A stretch of 64,000 bases of DNA from Oreohelix idahoensis (lineage: Eukaryota; Mollusca; Gastropoda; Stylommatophora; Oreohelicidae), in NCBI GenBank assembly GCA_024509875.1, contig JAMPIV010022911.1, positions 186,001-250,000 of the forward strand. The letters run 5' to 3'. Position numbers and translations under genes: made by a program. The first letter of the stretch is position 1. Every line of letters starts with the position of its first letter. Shown here one piece after another: positions 11,537-23,110 of this stretch. Under the pieces are notes generated by a model that made no database searches, had not been told where the DNA came from, and worked only from the letters and a program-made list of their open reading frames with translations.

Positions 11537-13601
11537 TGTGGTAAAGTGGGATGATATAAATATTTATAGGGGACTTAGTGTACTGACTGAGATCAGCTGT
11601 GAAGGTATCTGTATCTAATAAGTGTGGTGTATTACAGATGACCTTACTTGCTACCACATTTAGACCTCAGTCAGAACTATTCTGGAATATTGTGATGACT
11701 ACGTTGAATGTCTAGGGTTATGATAATGATGAAGTGTATGTTCACAACAACCAACAGACAGATAAACAATTTATTTTAATCCACAATACGTTACAACACT
11801 GTGACACTCACATACATAGAACACTCTAAAAGACTGTCTTAAATGAGTCAAGTGTTAAAGTTTAAAAATATATGTATTAATTCCTTCAAATATTAGATAT
11901 CCTGATTCAACTACAAAGTGAACCAGGAATCACAATCAAATGTAATCACAAGTTATATGTACACAATTTATAGATAGAATCTTTGTATTGACATATATTA
12001 TTATTGCAATATGTGTGTAAGTTATGCTGTAGTACTATGAGGTAATACTGGCTTTTCAAGCTAAGTTGTTGTTTGTCATCATGACTTCAAATGTTTGTTT
12101 CTGGTGGAACTAATATTGGAAAGGTTCACAGTTTATTTTTATTTGAAACAAATAAATGTCCCTCTAGATTTAAGGTAAAGTGACTGTTAGAGGGGTATAC
12201 ACAAGATTGAGCTGCTCTGGCCACGGAATCTTAACTTCTGTGTGGGCGGCAGGAAACAGTCTCCACTGCTCGCTTGCTTCACCGTGTTCTTGAGAAACCA
12301 CACTGGTCGATATATTGACCAAGGAGTCTGCTACCAGCCTCTGGATTCAGCAAAACTCAGACCAGGTGCTGCTTTAATATGTTAGTACTACGGTCCCACA
12401 ATTTCAAGGAAATATTAAACAAATACGTTGACTGGCGATGAGTTATGGCACAATTCCGATCTGCCTCTGTCCCAGGCTTTCATTAGAAAAATATGAGCTG
12501 GATCTCAACGCACTTGCTTCTCAGTAAGTTTATTTCAAAAAGTGGCCCTGAACAGACGCTCCTAATTGACTATATTAAATGGTCTATCCAATAAGACCAT
12601 GTTTACAAAAGTATTTGAAAAAAGTACCCTTCCTACCGTTTCCCGTAACAACCAAAAATAGTATTTGCAATCGACTAATCATGTTTAGGCTTACATATTC
12701 TTCTAGCCAATCAAATCGGATTTAACTTGTTGGCCTATTTCCTGTAAAATAGTGGTTTTAAAACATGCCACTAAGCAAATATGATCGGATGCTGTCAGAC
12801 AACCTCACTATTTTATTTTGGCTATAATTTGTTAATTCCTAGACTGTTTGCGTAACACTTAACATATTCTTTGTCAGCAAGTCCAAAGACACCCAAATAT
12901 ATAAGTTTTAATGGAGCTAAGTGGCTGCGTTCAAAATATGTATTTTCTTCTAGGATAGTCGTGCTGTTACCACCTCCTCACTTCCATACTATGGGGTGTC
13001 TTCTGTACTGTCAGGCTAAAGTCAGGATTTCAGACGTAAAACAGTAGAATGTCATGTTTCCTAATAAGCATTAAACATGTTTTTTTAAAACCTAACCGTG
13101 TATTGGTAGTGTTTTTTTTCACTGTTTATTTGAAAAAAAGTTAGTGCTTCATGCCTTACGCGTGGGATTGGCGTTACTATTAATCGCGCGACTGTGGTAG
13201 TATTGCCTGCGTTCCTCCGTACATCTCTCTCTCTAAGGTCGTCTGTCTTTTCATTACGCAGTGTATAAAATAAAATTAATGGAAGATTAATCTAGGTCAT
13301 TACGCAGTGTGTCTATCTCAAGGTTTTCTAAGAAATACAGTACACGTTTTATTGTTTTGTTGAAACGCGTGTAGTTGATGTAGTAGGCTTTACTAGTAAA
13401 CGTGAAAGCGTTACAATTATGCAGACGGAGCATAAAAAAGGGGTTTTTATTGTTCAGCCATTACGGAGGTATACACGCTGGCGCATGCCATTGAGAAAGC
13501 ACTGGTCTTCCACCATTCTTCTTTCCTTTTATTGAATTAATTCGTTAGGCTTTACATTTACTTTTTAATTTAGATATGTGGATTTAGAATGTTTCAAGAC
13601 A
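11537..13601 (-). repeat. LTR A, outermost left (3' LTR of copy 1)
   Basis: 2065 bp. The + strand starts TGTGGTAAAG and ends TTTCAAGACA (TG...CA). The other four LTRs end TTTCACGACA, so this copy has a private change. Both outer LTRs of the array, A and E, share GTTAGTACTACGG where B, C and D read ACCACGG. Confidence 0.95.
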
Positions 13602-13616
13602 AATTCTCCCCACTTA
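13602..13616 (-). other. Polypurine tract of copy 1
   Basis: On the minus strand AAGTGGGGAGAATT directly abuts the 3' LTR start (TGTC...). This is the expected plus-strand primer position. Identical tracts abut LTRs B, C and D at 21140, 27415 and 33691. Confidence 0.8.
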
Positions 13617-13671
13617 AAACAGACGTTATATGTCAGTCTATAATTCTATATACACATAGAGAAATTTAATA

Positions 13672-15510
13672 TTATTCCTGGGGCTTACGGTGATTTTCAT
13701 CACACGGATGGCGGCTTAGAAAATCCGCTCCCAGGTTGGTTTTTCCAGAAATATACTCTATGCTGAACTGGAATGGCTGCAAAAGTAAGGACCATCTGAG
13801 TAACCTCGAATTTTCATGCCTAGCCTGCGCTAGAAACGACAAGGGTTTGTGATCCGTTTGCAACTTGAATGCCTTCCCATACAGATAAATATTGAATTTC
13901 TTGATCGCCCATATTACTGCAAGACATTCTTTTTCGCTAGTTGAATAATTGGTTTCAGCTTTATTCCACTTTCTACTAGCATATGCCACTGGGGTTAATT
14001 CCCCATTCAGTGCATCTGATTTCTGTAACAGGGTCGCGCCCAACCCGATATTACTGGCATCCGTTCTCACAACGAATTCTTGACTTAAGTCAGGTAATTT
14101 CAAAATAGGTTTGCTTGTGAGCTTTTCCTTCAATTCCTGGTAGGCCAATTCACATTGTGCTGTCCATGTAATTCGATCTGGATTTCCTTTACGTGTCAAA
14201 TCAGTTAACGGTGCACATATGGAATTAAAGTTTTTGATATACCTTTGGTAGAAACCACATAATGAGACATAGGATCTCACGTCTTTCTTGGTTTGTGGTC
14301 TCGGGGTTTTCTTTAGTTTCTCTAAATTCTTGGGGTCAGGGGTCATGTTTCCCTGATGGACTGTGTGTCCCAAGAATTCTAATTCTTTACATCCAACGCA
14401 ACATTTGGTTGGTCGGGCTATTAAATTCGCTTCTCTAAGTCGATTAAACAGCATGTTCAGAGAGTCAATGTGTTCCTCAAATGTTTCTGTTGCTATAAGG
14501 ATATCATCCATGAAATTTGTGATGCATGGATTATTCAGAGGATCCAACAATTTTCTCATCATTCTAGAGAAGACACTAGGCGCATTCTTCAATCCAAATG
14601 GCAATCTGTTAAACTCATAGTGTCCCTCTGAGGTACTAAAAGCTAGGTACGGTCTAACCTCAGGCTTTACTGGAATCTGATAGTATCCTTTACTCAGATC
14701 CACTTTTGAGAAATATTTAGCTTTATTTAGCCTGGCAAACAACTGATTTGTATCCGGCAATGGATCCACCTGTCCTTCTGTGATAGCATTCAGTCTCCTG
14801 TAATCTATACAGAGTCTATGTTCTCCAGAGGGTTTCCTTAAGAGTACCACACTGGAACTATACGAAGATTCACTGTGTGAAATGATTCCTTCCTTCAACA
14901 AATAGTCTATCTCTTCCTTCAAGGCTTTCTCCTTAGCAAAAGGAATCGAATAGGCTTTCATACAGACAGGTGTGGGGTCTATCAGTTTCATATCATATTC
15001 CAATAAGTTTGTATGCCCCGGTCGGTCTGTTAACACCTCTGTATGATCATCTAAAACCTGTTGCACTCTCTTCTTCTGATCTTTCGTTAAATGTGTACTG
15101 ATTTTCACCTGTGCAGCTGTCTCACAGGGGTGTAATGGATATTCAAATGATGAAAGTGGTTCCTTTTTCATCTCCATTGCAATGGACAAGGTCAACAAGT
15201 GTGTCTCTTCCTGATTTTCTCTTTCCAAATATTTCTTCAGGAGATTCACATGATAGATTTTTTCTTTCCCCTTCTTATCTATCTTATAATTTGTTCTAGA
15301 CACCTTCTCTAGAACTGTATATGGACCTTGCCATCCAATTTGTAACTTATTCTGACTACCGGGTAGAAGAAGCAGTACCTTCTCTCCCACAGCCAAATCT
15401 CTGTCTTTAGCTTTCCTGTTGTAATAGGCAGCATGTTTTTTCCTGGCTTGTCTCAAATTTTCATTGACAAGTTTCCAGCCAGTTTTTAAACGAGTGGTCA
15501 GCTCATTCAC
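13672..15510 (-). CDS. RT-RNase H polyprotein, array copy 1 (open and catalytic motifs intact)
   Basis: 612 codons from MNELTTR. The N-terminal part is the end of integrase: a basic helix and a GPY/F-like block (KVLLLLPGSQNKLQIGWQGP, residues ~50-70), placed before RT as in Gmr1-like elements. RT follows: LCIDYRRLN near residue 235, LPFGLKNAP near 305, NFMDD near 335, FLGH near 390. RNase H has the first D in RTDASNIGLGA (~490), E in STSEKECLAV, D in LQTDHKPL, and a final D in GADFLSRH. The same frame is open upstream of the ATG and overlaps the gag frame near 15573. This is the only one of four copies with both a full open frame and an unaltered FMDD. Expression would still need a frameshift or separate start. 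Confidence 0.92.
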   Translation of the reverse strand: MNELTTRLKTGWKLVNENLRQARKKHAAYYNRKAKDRDLAVGEKVLLLLPGSQNKLQIGWQGPYTVLEKVSRTNYKIDKKGKEKIYHVNLLKKYLERENQEETHLLTLSIAMEMKKEPLSSFEYPLHPCETAAQVKISTHLTKDQKKRVQQVLDDHTEVLTDRPGHTNLLEYDMKLIDPTPVCMKAYSIPFAKEKALKEEIDYLLKEGIISHSESSYSSSVVLLRKPSGEHRLCIDYRRLNAITEGQVDPLPDTNQLFARLNKAKYFSKVDLSKGYYQIPVKPEVRPYLAFSTSEGHYEFNRLPFGLKNAPSVFSRMMRKLLDPLNNPCITNFMDDILIATETFEEHIDSLNMLFNRLREANLIARPTKCCVGCKELEFLGHTVHQGNMTPDPKNLEKLKKTPRPQTKKDVRSYVSLCGFYQRYIKNFNSICAPLTDLTRKGNPDRITWTAQCELAYQELKEKLTSKPILKLPDLSQEFVVRTDASNIGLGATLLQKSDALNGELTPVAYASRKWNKAETNYSTSEKECLAVIWAIKKFNIYLYGKAFKLQTDHKPLSFLAQARHENSRLLRWSLLLQPFQFSIEYISGKTNLGADFLSRHPCDENHRKPQE

Positions 15511-15572
15511 ATATTGGTATGACGATGTAATATTTTCTTCTGCCTTTTCATTAGTCCACGTTCTTAACAGAG

Positions 15573-17606
15573 TTACATATGGACTTTTAAATTCGGAAAC
15601 TTATTTTTCCTGGCACATGTCAGGTCCTTTGCACTCGAAGCTCTGTTGTGATGACTTTTCTTCGCCGAATCATTATGCACAAATCGACCGCCACCAATTT
15701 TTCTCTTGGGGCTTTCTCCCCACTTAGAATTCTTGATGAGAGATTTCCTCTCTACATCTTCTTCCTCCAGTTTACATAAGTCCGATTGAGGGATTTTCGG
15801 CTTATCCTGGGGTAAGACATCTTTTTGCACTCGCCGCATAGTGGCCATTGTAAAACAGTCAATTGAAGATTGTCCGTGAAAAGGGGCTTCCCAATCCACT
15901 TGGTCCACTTTATTATTCCTTCCAGTGTCAGGCCTACGTTTGCCCCGTGGCGTGTGGAGGTCCTGATCAATGTTCCCACTTGTAGGTGTTCCCTTATGTG
16001 CTATGCTACACCTCTCTACAAAATTTTCAATGTCCCACCTTGCCTTGGGCCAATAATAATTCTGAGCCACCTTTTGAATGATGGTACCTACTTTCTCATG
16101 GTCCCCATCTTGTTTCACATGTAAGCTCCTTATTAAGTCTGCCCTATACCTTTTTGGAAGTACCAGCTGTCCCTGACCTTTGGATCTAGTTCCAGTCTTC
16201 CAGTATATCAGGTTGTTCTTCACATAGAAGTCTCCTTTTCCTGGAGGTGTGTGACAATGGGACAATTTTCTAAAACAAGGCTTGAGAGTCTTATCCCCAG
16301 CCTGTGCCTTCCTCAACTCTTCTGGAGTGGTATTTAACATAATATCCTCCTCCTTTCTTGAGGTCGACCTGACCTGAAGGGTGGCCATTACTATAGGATT
16401 CCTTCTGCAACGGTCAGTGTCATGAAATTTCATCTTACAATTTTTACAACACCTCCTTCCTTGGTTGAACGATTTTCTTTCATCAAATTTCCTTTTATCG
16501 AATTGTGGGGTTTTATTTTTATTGTCATACCGGCACCTATCAAACTGGTGCTTACCTTTGTTCTGATCTCTAGGATCAAATTTATTAAAGTTTTGTGGTG
16601 CCTTAAAATTATCTACCTGTTTCTTTTTATTACTTGATACCTCTGCCTGAGCTGCTTGATACCTTTCAGCGACATTCAGTAACTCACCCAGTCTCTCTGC
16701 ACCTTGTTCCATGAGAAACTTTCTCAGGTCTGGAGCCATGGACTCTCTTAGTTGTTCTATAAGGATCATTTCCTTAAGATCTTGGGTTTTCCCCAGAGAA
16801 GTCCATTTCTCCAAGTATGTCTCTAACCATGCAGAGAACTGGTGATAGGTTTCACCTGACAGTAGTTTAGCATTCCTAAATTTTTTCCTATAAAATTCTC
16901 CATTCTTTTCATATCTTAACAAAAGAGCCTGCTTTAGCATGTCATAATTTTCTTTATCACCTCTGCTCATTTTGGCAAAAACTTCATAAGCTGCACCACG
17001 AAGCCCTTGAGATAACTTTAAGCTCCACCTTTCTCTCTCTAACCCATACGTGGTAGCTAATAGTTTATATCTATTTAGTTAGCTCTCGATATCATCTTCT
17101 TTCTCAACAAAATGATCTAAATGAAAATGCATAGCTGAGGTTGAGGCTCCCAGACTAGCAGAGGCATCAGAGGTAAAGGGACTGGCACCATTTTCAGGAG
17201 CATGGCCTTGAAACTCAAACTCCCTTAGTCGTAACTCGTGCTCCCTTTGTAATCTCTTCTCCTCCTTTTCTGCTTCCCTTTCTGCAGCCTGTCTCCTTTC
17301 TTCGGCTTCCCTTTCAGCCGTTTTTTCTTCTAATTGGAGCCTTTTAATCTCCCTATCTGCCTCCAATGCCTTAGCCTCTTTGTCAGCCTCAATCTGCAAC
17401 CTCTTAATTTCTTTTTCAGTCTCTATTCTCTTATCTTCGGCCAATCTATCAGATTCTAATTTTCTTTCAGCCTCAAATTTTCATTCTTCACGTTCAATAA
17501 ATTTGTCACATTCAGTAGTGACATAAGCAATCATAACTTGCCCGTCCATTCCTAACTCTTTAGCAGCCTGCACAGCAGCAGATCGAAATTTTGCTAGGTC
17601 CGCCAT
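15573..17606 (-). pseudogene. Gag-integrase-remnant frame, array copy 1
   Basis: Gag starts MADLAKFRSAA at 17606. A long charged coiled coil covers about 17540-17230, then a capsid-like region (SYLNRYELLA ... GETYHQF in sister copies). A CCHC knuckle CKNCKMKFHDTDRC lies near 16435. No protease follows. Within about 30 residues the frame enters the integrase zinc region (LH-x6-H ... ERCSIAH near 16010; the second Cys is lost) and then a scrambled core. Nonsense changes: a TGA in the coiled coil near 17480 (other copies have an Arg codon) and a TAA near 17080 (Tyr in others). The rest of the frame to 15573 is open. Confidence 0.88.
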
Positions 17607-17787
17607 TTTCTAACAGGCAAATGTATACAATATTTAACTTAAACAAGTCAATCTATAAATAATTATCTAAGGACAACCACAGACACTGAGAGCTCAACCT
17701 TATTTTTCCACCCAAGAATACCTTTTTAATTTTTATAATTTCCCAAAGTGAATTACTCCCAATATATATGCTAGGGGAAGATTCAAA

Positions 17788-17805
17788 ATCCCGGACAGGA
17801 CCCCA
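17788..17805 (-). other. Primer binding site of copy 1, degenerate tRNA-Pro type
   Basis: On the minus strand TGGGGTCCTGTCCGGGAT. It differs at three positions from the tRNA-Pro site of the first element (4553-4570). It lies 5 nt from LTR B. The same site recurs at 25325-25342, 31602-31619 and 37879-37896, so the variant is fixed in this family. Whether it primes from tRNA-Pro or another tRNA is not decidable here. Confidence 0.75.
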
Positions 17806-19302
17806 ATATATGTGGTAAAGTGGGATGATATAAATATTTATAGGGGACTTAGTGTACTGACTGAGATCAGCTGTGAAGGTATCTGTATCTAATAAGTGTG
17901 GTGTATTACAGATCACCTTACTTGCTACCACATTTAGACCTCAGTCAGACCTATTCTGGAATATTGTGATGACTACGTTGAATGTCTAGGGTTATGATAA
18001 TGATGAAGTGTATGTTCACAACAACCAACAGACAGATAAACAATTTATTTTAATCCACAATACTTTACAACACTGTGACACTCACATACATAGAACACTC
18101 TATAAGACTATCTTAAATGAGTCAAGTGTTAAAGTTTAAAAATATATGTATTAATTCCTTCAAATATTAGATATCCTGATTCAACTACAAAGTGAACCAG
18201 GAATCACAATCAAATGTAATCACAAGTTATATGTGCACAATTTATAGATAGAATCTTTGTATTGACATATATTATTATTGAAATATGTGTGTAAGTTGTG
18301 CTGTAGTACTATGAGGTAATACTGGCTTTTCAAGCTAAGTTGTTGTTTGTCATCATGACTTCAAATGTTTGTTTCTGGTGGAACTAATATTGGAAAGGTT
18401 CACAGTTTATTTTTATTTGAAACAAATAAATGTCCCTCTAGATTTAAGGTAAAGTGACTGTTAGAGGGGTATACACAAGACTGAGCTGCTCTGGCCACGG
18501 AATCTTAACTTCTGTGTGGGCGGCAGGAAACAGTCTCCACTGCTCGCTTGCTTCACCGTGTTCTTGAGAAACCACACTGGTCGATATATTGACCAAGGAG
18601 TCTGCTACCAGCCTCTGGATTCAGCAAAACTCAGACCAGGTGCTGCTTTAATATGTTAGTACCACGGTCCCACAATTTCAAGGAAATATTAAACAAATAC
18701 GTTGACTGGCGATGAGTTATGGCACAATTCCGATCTGCCTCTGTCCCAGGCTTTCATTAGAAAAATATGAGCTGGATCTCAACGCACTTGCTTCTTAGTA
18801 AGTTTATTTCAAAACGTGGCCCTGAACAGACGCTCCTAATTGACTATATTAAATGGTCTAGCCAATAAGACCATGTTTACAAAAGTATTTGAAAAAAGTA
18901 CCCTTCCTACCGTTTCCCGTAACAACCAAAAATAGTATTTGCAATCGACTAATCATGTTTAGGCTTACATATTCTTCTAGCCAATCAAATCGGATTTAAC
19001 TTGTTGGCCTATTTCCCGTAAAATAGTGGTTTTAAAACATGCCACTGAGCAAATATGATCGGATGCTGTCAGACAACCTCACTATTTTATTTTGGCTATA
19101 ATTTGTTAATTCCTAGACTGTTTGCGTAACACTTAACATATTCTTTGTCAGCAAGTCCAAAGACACCCAAATATATAAGTTTTAATGGAGCTAAGTGGCT
19201 GCGTTCAAAATATGTATTTTCTTCTAGGATAGTCGTGCTGTTACCACCTCCTCACTTCCATACTATGGGGTGTCTTCTGTACTGTCAGGCTAAAGTCAGG
19301 AT

Positions 19303-20556
19303 GAATAAAACAGAAATCAGAAGAAATCTTGTCAGAGGAACAGGCTGGCTTTGGACCAAAAAGAAGTACCTCAGAACAAATCTTCAATATTAGATTACTG
19401 ATCGAAAAACATCTCCAGCATCAACATGATTTATACCATAACTTCATCGATTTCACAAAAGCCTTCGATCGAGTCTGGCATGAAGGTTTATGGCAAATAA
19501 TGAGAAAATTCAATTTTGATACCAACATCATAGATATCATTGAAGCACTATACAAGGACGCAAGCAGTGCTGTTTTTGCAAGCAATGACATTGGAGAATT
19601 TTTCAAAACAACTGTAGGAGTTCGCCAGGGATGTATCCTGTCACCAGTGCTCTTTAACATTTATCTAGAACATATTATGCAGGAGGCTCTCTACGATTAT
19701 AAATCAACCATATCGATTGGAGGCCGACCTCTGTGTAATCTACGTTTTGCTGATGATATTGATCTGATAGCTGGAACAGAATCAGAACTTCAAGACCTTA
19801 CCTCTAGACTGGAGAAAGTAACAAGAACATATGGGATGGAAATTAATATAGAAAAAAGCAAGATATTGGTGAATAGCCATAAGAAACATGTTCCGACCAA
19901 CATTACGTTAAATGGGCAAACGTTAGAAGAAGTTAACACCTTTAAATATCTCGGGTCCACTATATGTAGTGATGGAAGATCAAATAAAGAAATCAAGACA
20001 AGACTTGAGATGGCCTCAGCTGCCATGACAAGGTTGAATGTGATCTGGAAAAGTAACATCAGTTTTCCTGTGAAGATCAAATTATACAAATCACTTGTAT
20101 TATCTATTCTCTTGTATGGGTGTGAGGGCTGGACACTCACTGCAGATACGGAGCGAAGGATTCAGGCTTTCGAGCATAAATGATATAGAAGAATTTTGCG
20201 CATTTGCTATAAAGAGCACAAAACAAATGTCTATGTTAGAGAGAAGATAAACACCTATGCAGGCCATCAAGAACCACTTTTGTCAATAGTGAAACGTCGA
20301 AAGCTTGCCTGGTTTGGGCATGTAACTCGTCATGACTCCCTTTCGAAAACGATCCTCCAGGGAACAGTCGAAGGTAAACGGAGAAGAGGAAGGCAAAGAA
20401 AATCCTGGGCTGATAACATCAAAGAATGGGCAGGACACGGTTTCTCCACACTTGTACGCATTGCTGAGAATAGAGAGCAGTGGAGGACCCTGTCTGCTGA
20501 TGCTTCCACCATGGCACCCCTACGACCCATGACGGGTTATGGGTTGAGATGAGATG
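19303..20556 (+). mobile_element. 5'-truncated RTE-type LINE inserted in LTR B
   Basis: Flanked by perfect 11-bp target duplications AAAGTCAGGAT (19292-19302 and 20557-20567). The uninterrupted sequence is seen in LTRs A, C, D and E. It ends in a short GATGA-type tail (TTGAGATGAGATG) instead of poly-A, typical of RTE-like LINEs. 1254 bp long, lacking the endonuclease and N-terminal RT, as expected from incomplete reverse transcription. Confidence 0.95.
19329..20549 (+). pseudogene. LINE reverse transcriptase, C-terminal two thirds
   Basis: RT palm motifs in order: QAGFGPKRST, FIDFTKAFDRVWH (first catalytic D), GVRQGCILSPVLFN, RFADDIDLIAG (catalytic DD), then KYLGSTI. The thumb and C-terminal domain include LLYGCEGWTL, KLAWFGHVTRHD and GRQRKSWADNIKEW, characteristic of RTE-like elements. 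The only lesion seen is a TGA at 20181-20183 in the context HK-stop-YRR; the downstream frame continues to 20549. The otherwise open frame suggests a young insertion. Without 5' regions it cannot be autonomous. Confidence 0.92.
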
Positions 20557-21209
20557 AAAGTCAGGATTTCAGACGTAAAACAGTAGAATGTCATGTTTCC
20601 TAATAAGCATTAAACATGTTTTTTAAAACCTAACCGTGTATTGGTAGTGTTTTTTTCACTGTTTATTTGAAAAAAAAGTTAGTGCTTCATGCCTTACGCG
20701 TGGGATTGGCGTTACTATTAATAGCGCGACTGTGGTAGTATTGCCTGCGTTCCTCCGTACATCTCTCTCTCTAAGGCCGTCTGTCTTTTCATTACGCAGT
20801 GTATAAAATGAAATTAATGGAAGATTAATCTAGGTCATTACGCAGTGTGTCTATCTCAAGGTTTTCTAAGAAATACAGTACACGTTTTATTGTTTTGCTG
20901 AAACGCGTGTAGTTGATGTAGTAGGCTTTACTAGTAAACGTGAAAGCGTTACAATTATGCAGACGGAGCATAAAAAAGGGGTTTTTATTGTTCAGCCATT
21001 ACGGAGGTATACACGCTGGCGCATGCCATTGAGAAAGCACTGGTCTTCCACCATTCTTCTTTCCTTTTATTGAATTAATTCGTTAGGCTTTACATTTACT
21101 TTTTAATTTAGATATGTGGATTTAGAATGTTTCACGACAAATTCTCCCCACTTAAAACAGACGTTATATGTCAGTCTATAATTCTATATACACATAGAGA
21201 AATTTAATA

Positions 21210-23048
21210 TTATTCCTGGGGCTTACGGTGATTTTCATCACACGGATGGCGGCTTAGAAAATCCGCTCCCAGGTTGGTTTTTCCAGAAATATACTCTATG
21301 CTGAACTGGAATGGCTGCAAAAGTAAGGACCATCTGAGTAACCTCGAATTTTCATGCCTAGCCTGCGCTAGAAACGACAAGGGTTTGTGATCCGTTTGCA
21401 ACTTGAATGCCTTCCCATACAGATAAATATTGAATTTCTTGATCGCCCATATTACTGCAAGACATTCTTTTTCGCTAGTTGAATAATTGGTTTCAGCTTT
21501 ATTCCACTTTCTACTAGCATATGCCACTGGGGTTAATTCCCCATTCAGTGCATCTGATTTCTGTAACAGGGTCGCGCCCAACCCGATATTACTGGCATCC
21601 GTTCTCTCAATGAATTCTTGACTTAAGTCAGGTAATTTCAAAATAGGTTTGCTTGTGAGCTTTTCCTTCAACTCCTGGTAGGCCAATTCACATTGTGCTG
21701 TCCATGTAATTCGATCTGGATTTCCTTTACGTGTCAAATCAGTTAACGGTGCACATATGGAATTAAAGTTTTTGATATACCTTTGGTAGAAACCACATAA
21801 TGAGACATAGGATCTCACGTCTTTCTTGGTTTGTGGTCTCGGGGCTTTCTTTAGTTTCTCTAAATTCTTGGGGTCAGGGGTCATGTTTCCCTGATGGACT
21901 GTGTGTCCCAAGAATTCTAATTCTTTACATCCAACGCAACATTTGGTTGGTCGGGCTGTTAAATTCGCTTCTCTAAGTCGATTAAACAGCATGTTCAGAG
22001 AGTCAATGTGTTCCTCAAATGTTTCTGTTGCTATAAGGATATCACCCATGAAATGTGTGATGCATGGATTATTCAGAGGATCCAACAATTTTCTCATCAT
22101 TCTAGAGAAGACATTAGGCGCATTCTTCAATCCAAATGGCAATCTGTTAAACTCATAGCGTTCCTCTGAGGTACTAAAAGCTAGGTACGGTCTAACCTCA
22201 GGCTTTACTGGTATCTGATAGTATCCTTTACTCAGATCCACTTTTGAGAAATATTTAGCTTTATTTAGCCTGGCAAACAACTGATTTGTATCCAGCAATG
22301 GATCCACCTGTCCTTCTGTGATAGCATTCAGTCTCCTGTAATCTATACAGAGTCTATGTTCTCCAGAGGGTTTCCTTAAGAGTACCACACTGGAACTATA
22401 CGAAGATTCACTGTGTGAAATGATTCCTTCCTTCAACAAATAGTCTATTTCTTCCTTCTTGGATTTGTCCTTAGCAAAAGGAATCGAATAGGCTTTCATA
22501 CAGACAGGTGTGGGGTCTATCAGTTTCATATCATATTCCAATAAGTTTGTATGCCCCGGTCGGTCTGTTAGCACCTCTGTATGATCATCTAAAACCTGTT
22601 GCACTCTCTTCTTCTGATCTTTCGTTAAGTGTGTACTGATTTTCACCTGTGCAGCTGTCTCACAGGGGTGTAATGGATATTCAAATGATGAAAGTGGTTC
22701 CTTTTTCATCTCCATTGCAATGGACAAGGTCAACAAGTGTGTCTCTTCCTGATTTTCTCTTTCCAAATATTTCTTCAGGAGATTCACATGATAGATTTTT
22801 TCTTTCCCCTTCTTATCTATCTTATAATTTGTTCTAGACACCTTCTCTAGAACTGTATATAGACCTTGCCATCCAATTTGTAACTTATTCTGACTACCGG
22901 GTAGAAGAAGCAGTACCTTCTCTCCCACAGCCAAATCTCTGTCTTTAGCTTTTCTGTTGTAATAAGCAGCATTTTTTTTCCTGGCTTGTCTCAAATTTTC
23001 ATTGGCAAGTTTCCAGCCAGTTTTTAAACGAGTGGTCAGCTCATTCAC
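21210..23048 (-). CDS. RT-RNase H frame, array copy 2 (active site altered)
   Basis: 612 codons, same layout as copy 1 and fully open. However, the RT active site reads HFMGD instead of NFMDD, so the first catalytic aspartate is lost and activity is not expected. RNase H D/E/D/D motifs are retained, with a local change (EFIERTDAS). Diagnostic variants such as KDKSKKEEI distinguish it from copies 1 and 3. Confidence 0.92.
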   Translation of the reverse strand: MNELTTRLKTGWKLANENLRQARKKNAAYYNRKAKDRDLAVGEKVLLLLPGSQNKLQIGWQGLYTVLEKVSRTNYKIDKKGKEKIYHVNLLKKYLERENQEETHLLTLSIAMEMKKEPLSSFEYPLHPCETAAQVKISTHLTKDQKKRVQQVLDDHTEVLTDRPGHTNLLEYDMKLIDPTPVCMKAYSIPFAKDKSKKEEIDYLLKEGIISHSESSYSSSVVLLRKPSGEHRLCIDYRRLNAITEGQVDPLLDTNQLFARLNKAKYFSKVDLSKGYYQIPVKPEVRPYLAFSTSEERYEFNRLPFGLKNAPNVFSRMMRKLLDPLNNPCITHFMGDILIATETFEEHIDSLNMLFNRLREANLTARPTKCCVGCKELEFLGHTVHQGNMTPDPKNLEKLKKAPRPQTKKDVRSYVSLCGFYQRYIKNFNSICAPLTDLTRKGNPDRITWTAQCELAYQELKEKLTSKPILKLPDLSQEFIERTDASNIGLGATLLQKSDALNGELTPVAYASRKWNKAETNYSTSEKECLAVIWAIKKFNIYLYGKAFKLQTDHKPLSFLAQARHENSRLLRWSLLLQPFQFSIEYISGKTNLGADFLSRHPCDENHRKPQE

Positions 23049-23110
23049 ATATTAGTATGAGGATGTAATATTTTCCTCTGCCTTTTCATCAGTCCACGTT
23101 CTTAACAGAG

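Larger units (their letters stand above)
17811..21139 (-). repeat. LTR B, carrying a LINE insertion
   Basis: 3329 bp, or 2064 bp once the LINE at 19303-20556 and one 11-bp target duplication are removed. That equals the other LTRs. It serves as 5' LTR of copy 1 and 3' LTR of copy 2. Confidence 0.95.

Noticed and set aside
15590..16010. A foreign gene captured into the integrase core of the array elements
   Set aside because: At first the open tail looked unrelated to integrase. A trace of the original core (LTV then MATM at the expected place) is visible at nucleotide level, so decay and rearrangement of integrase is the simpler explanation.
19145..19393. Gene starting in LTR B and running into the LINE
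   Set aside because: The frame crosses the LINE insertion junction at 19302/19303 and is in the wrong phase for the RT, so it is a chance fusion.
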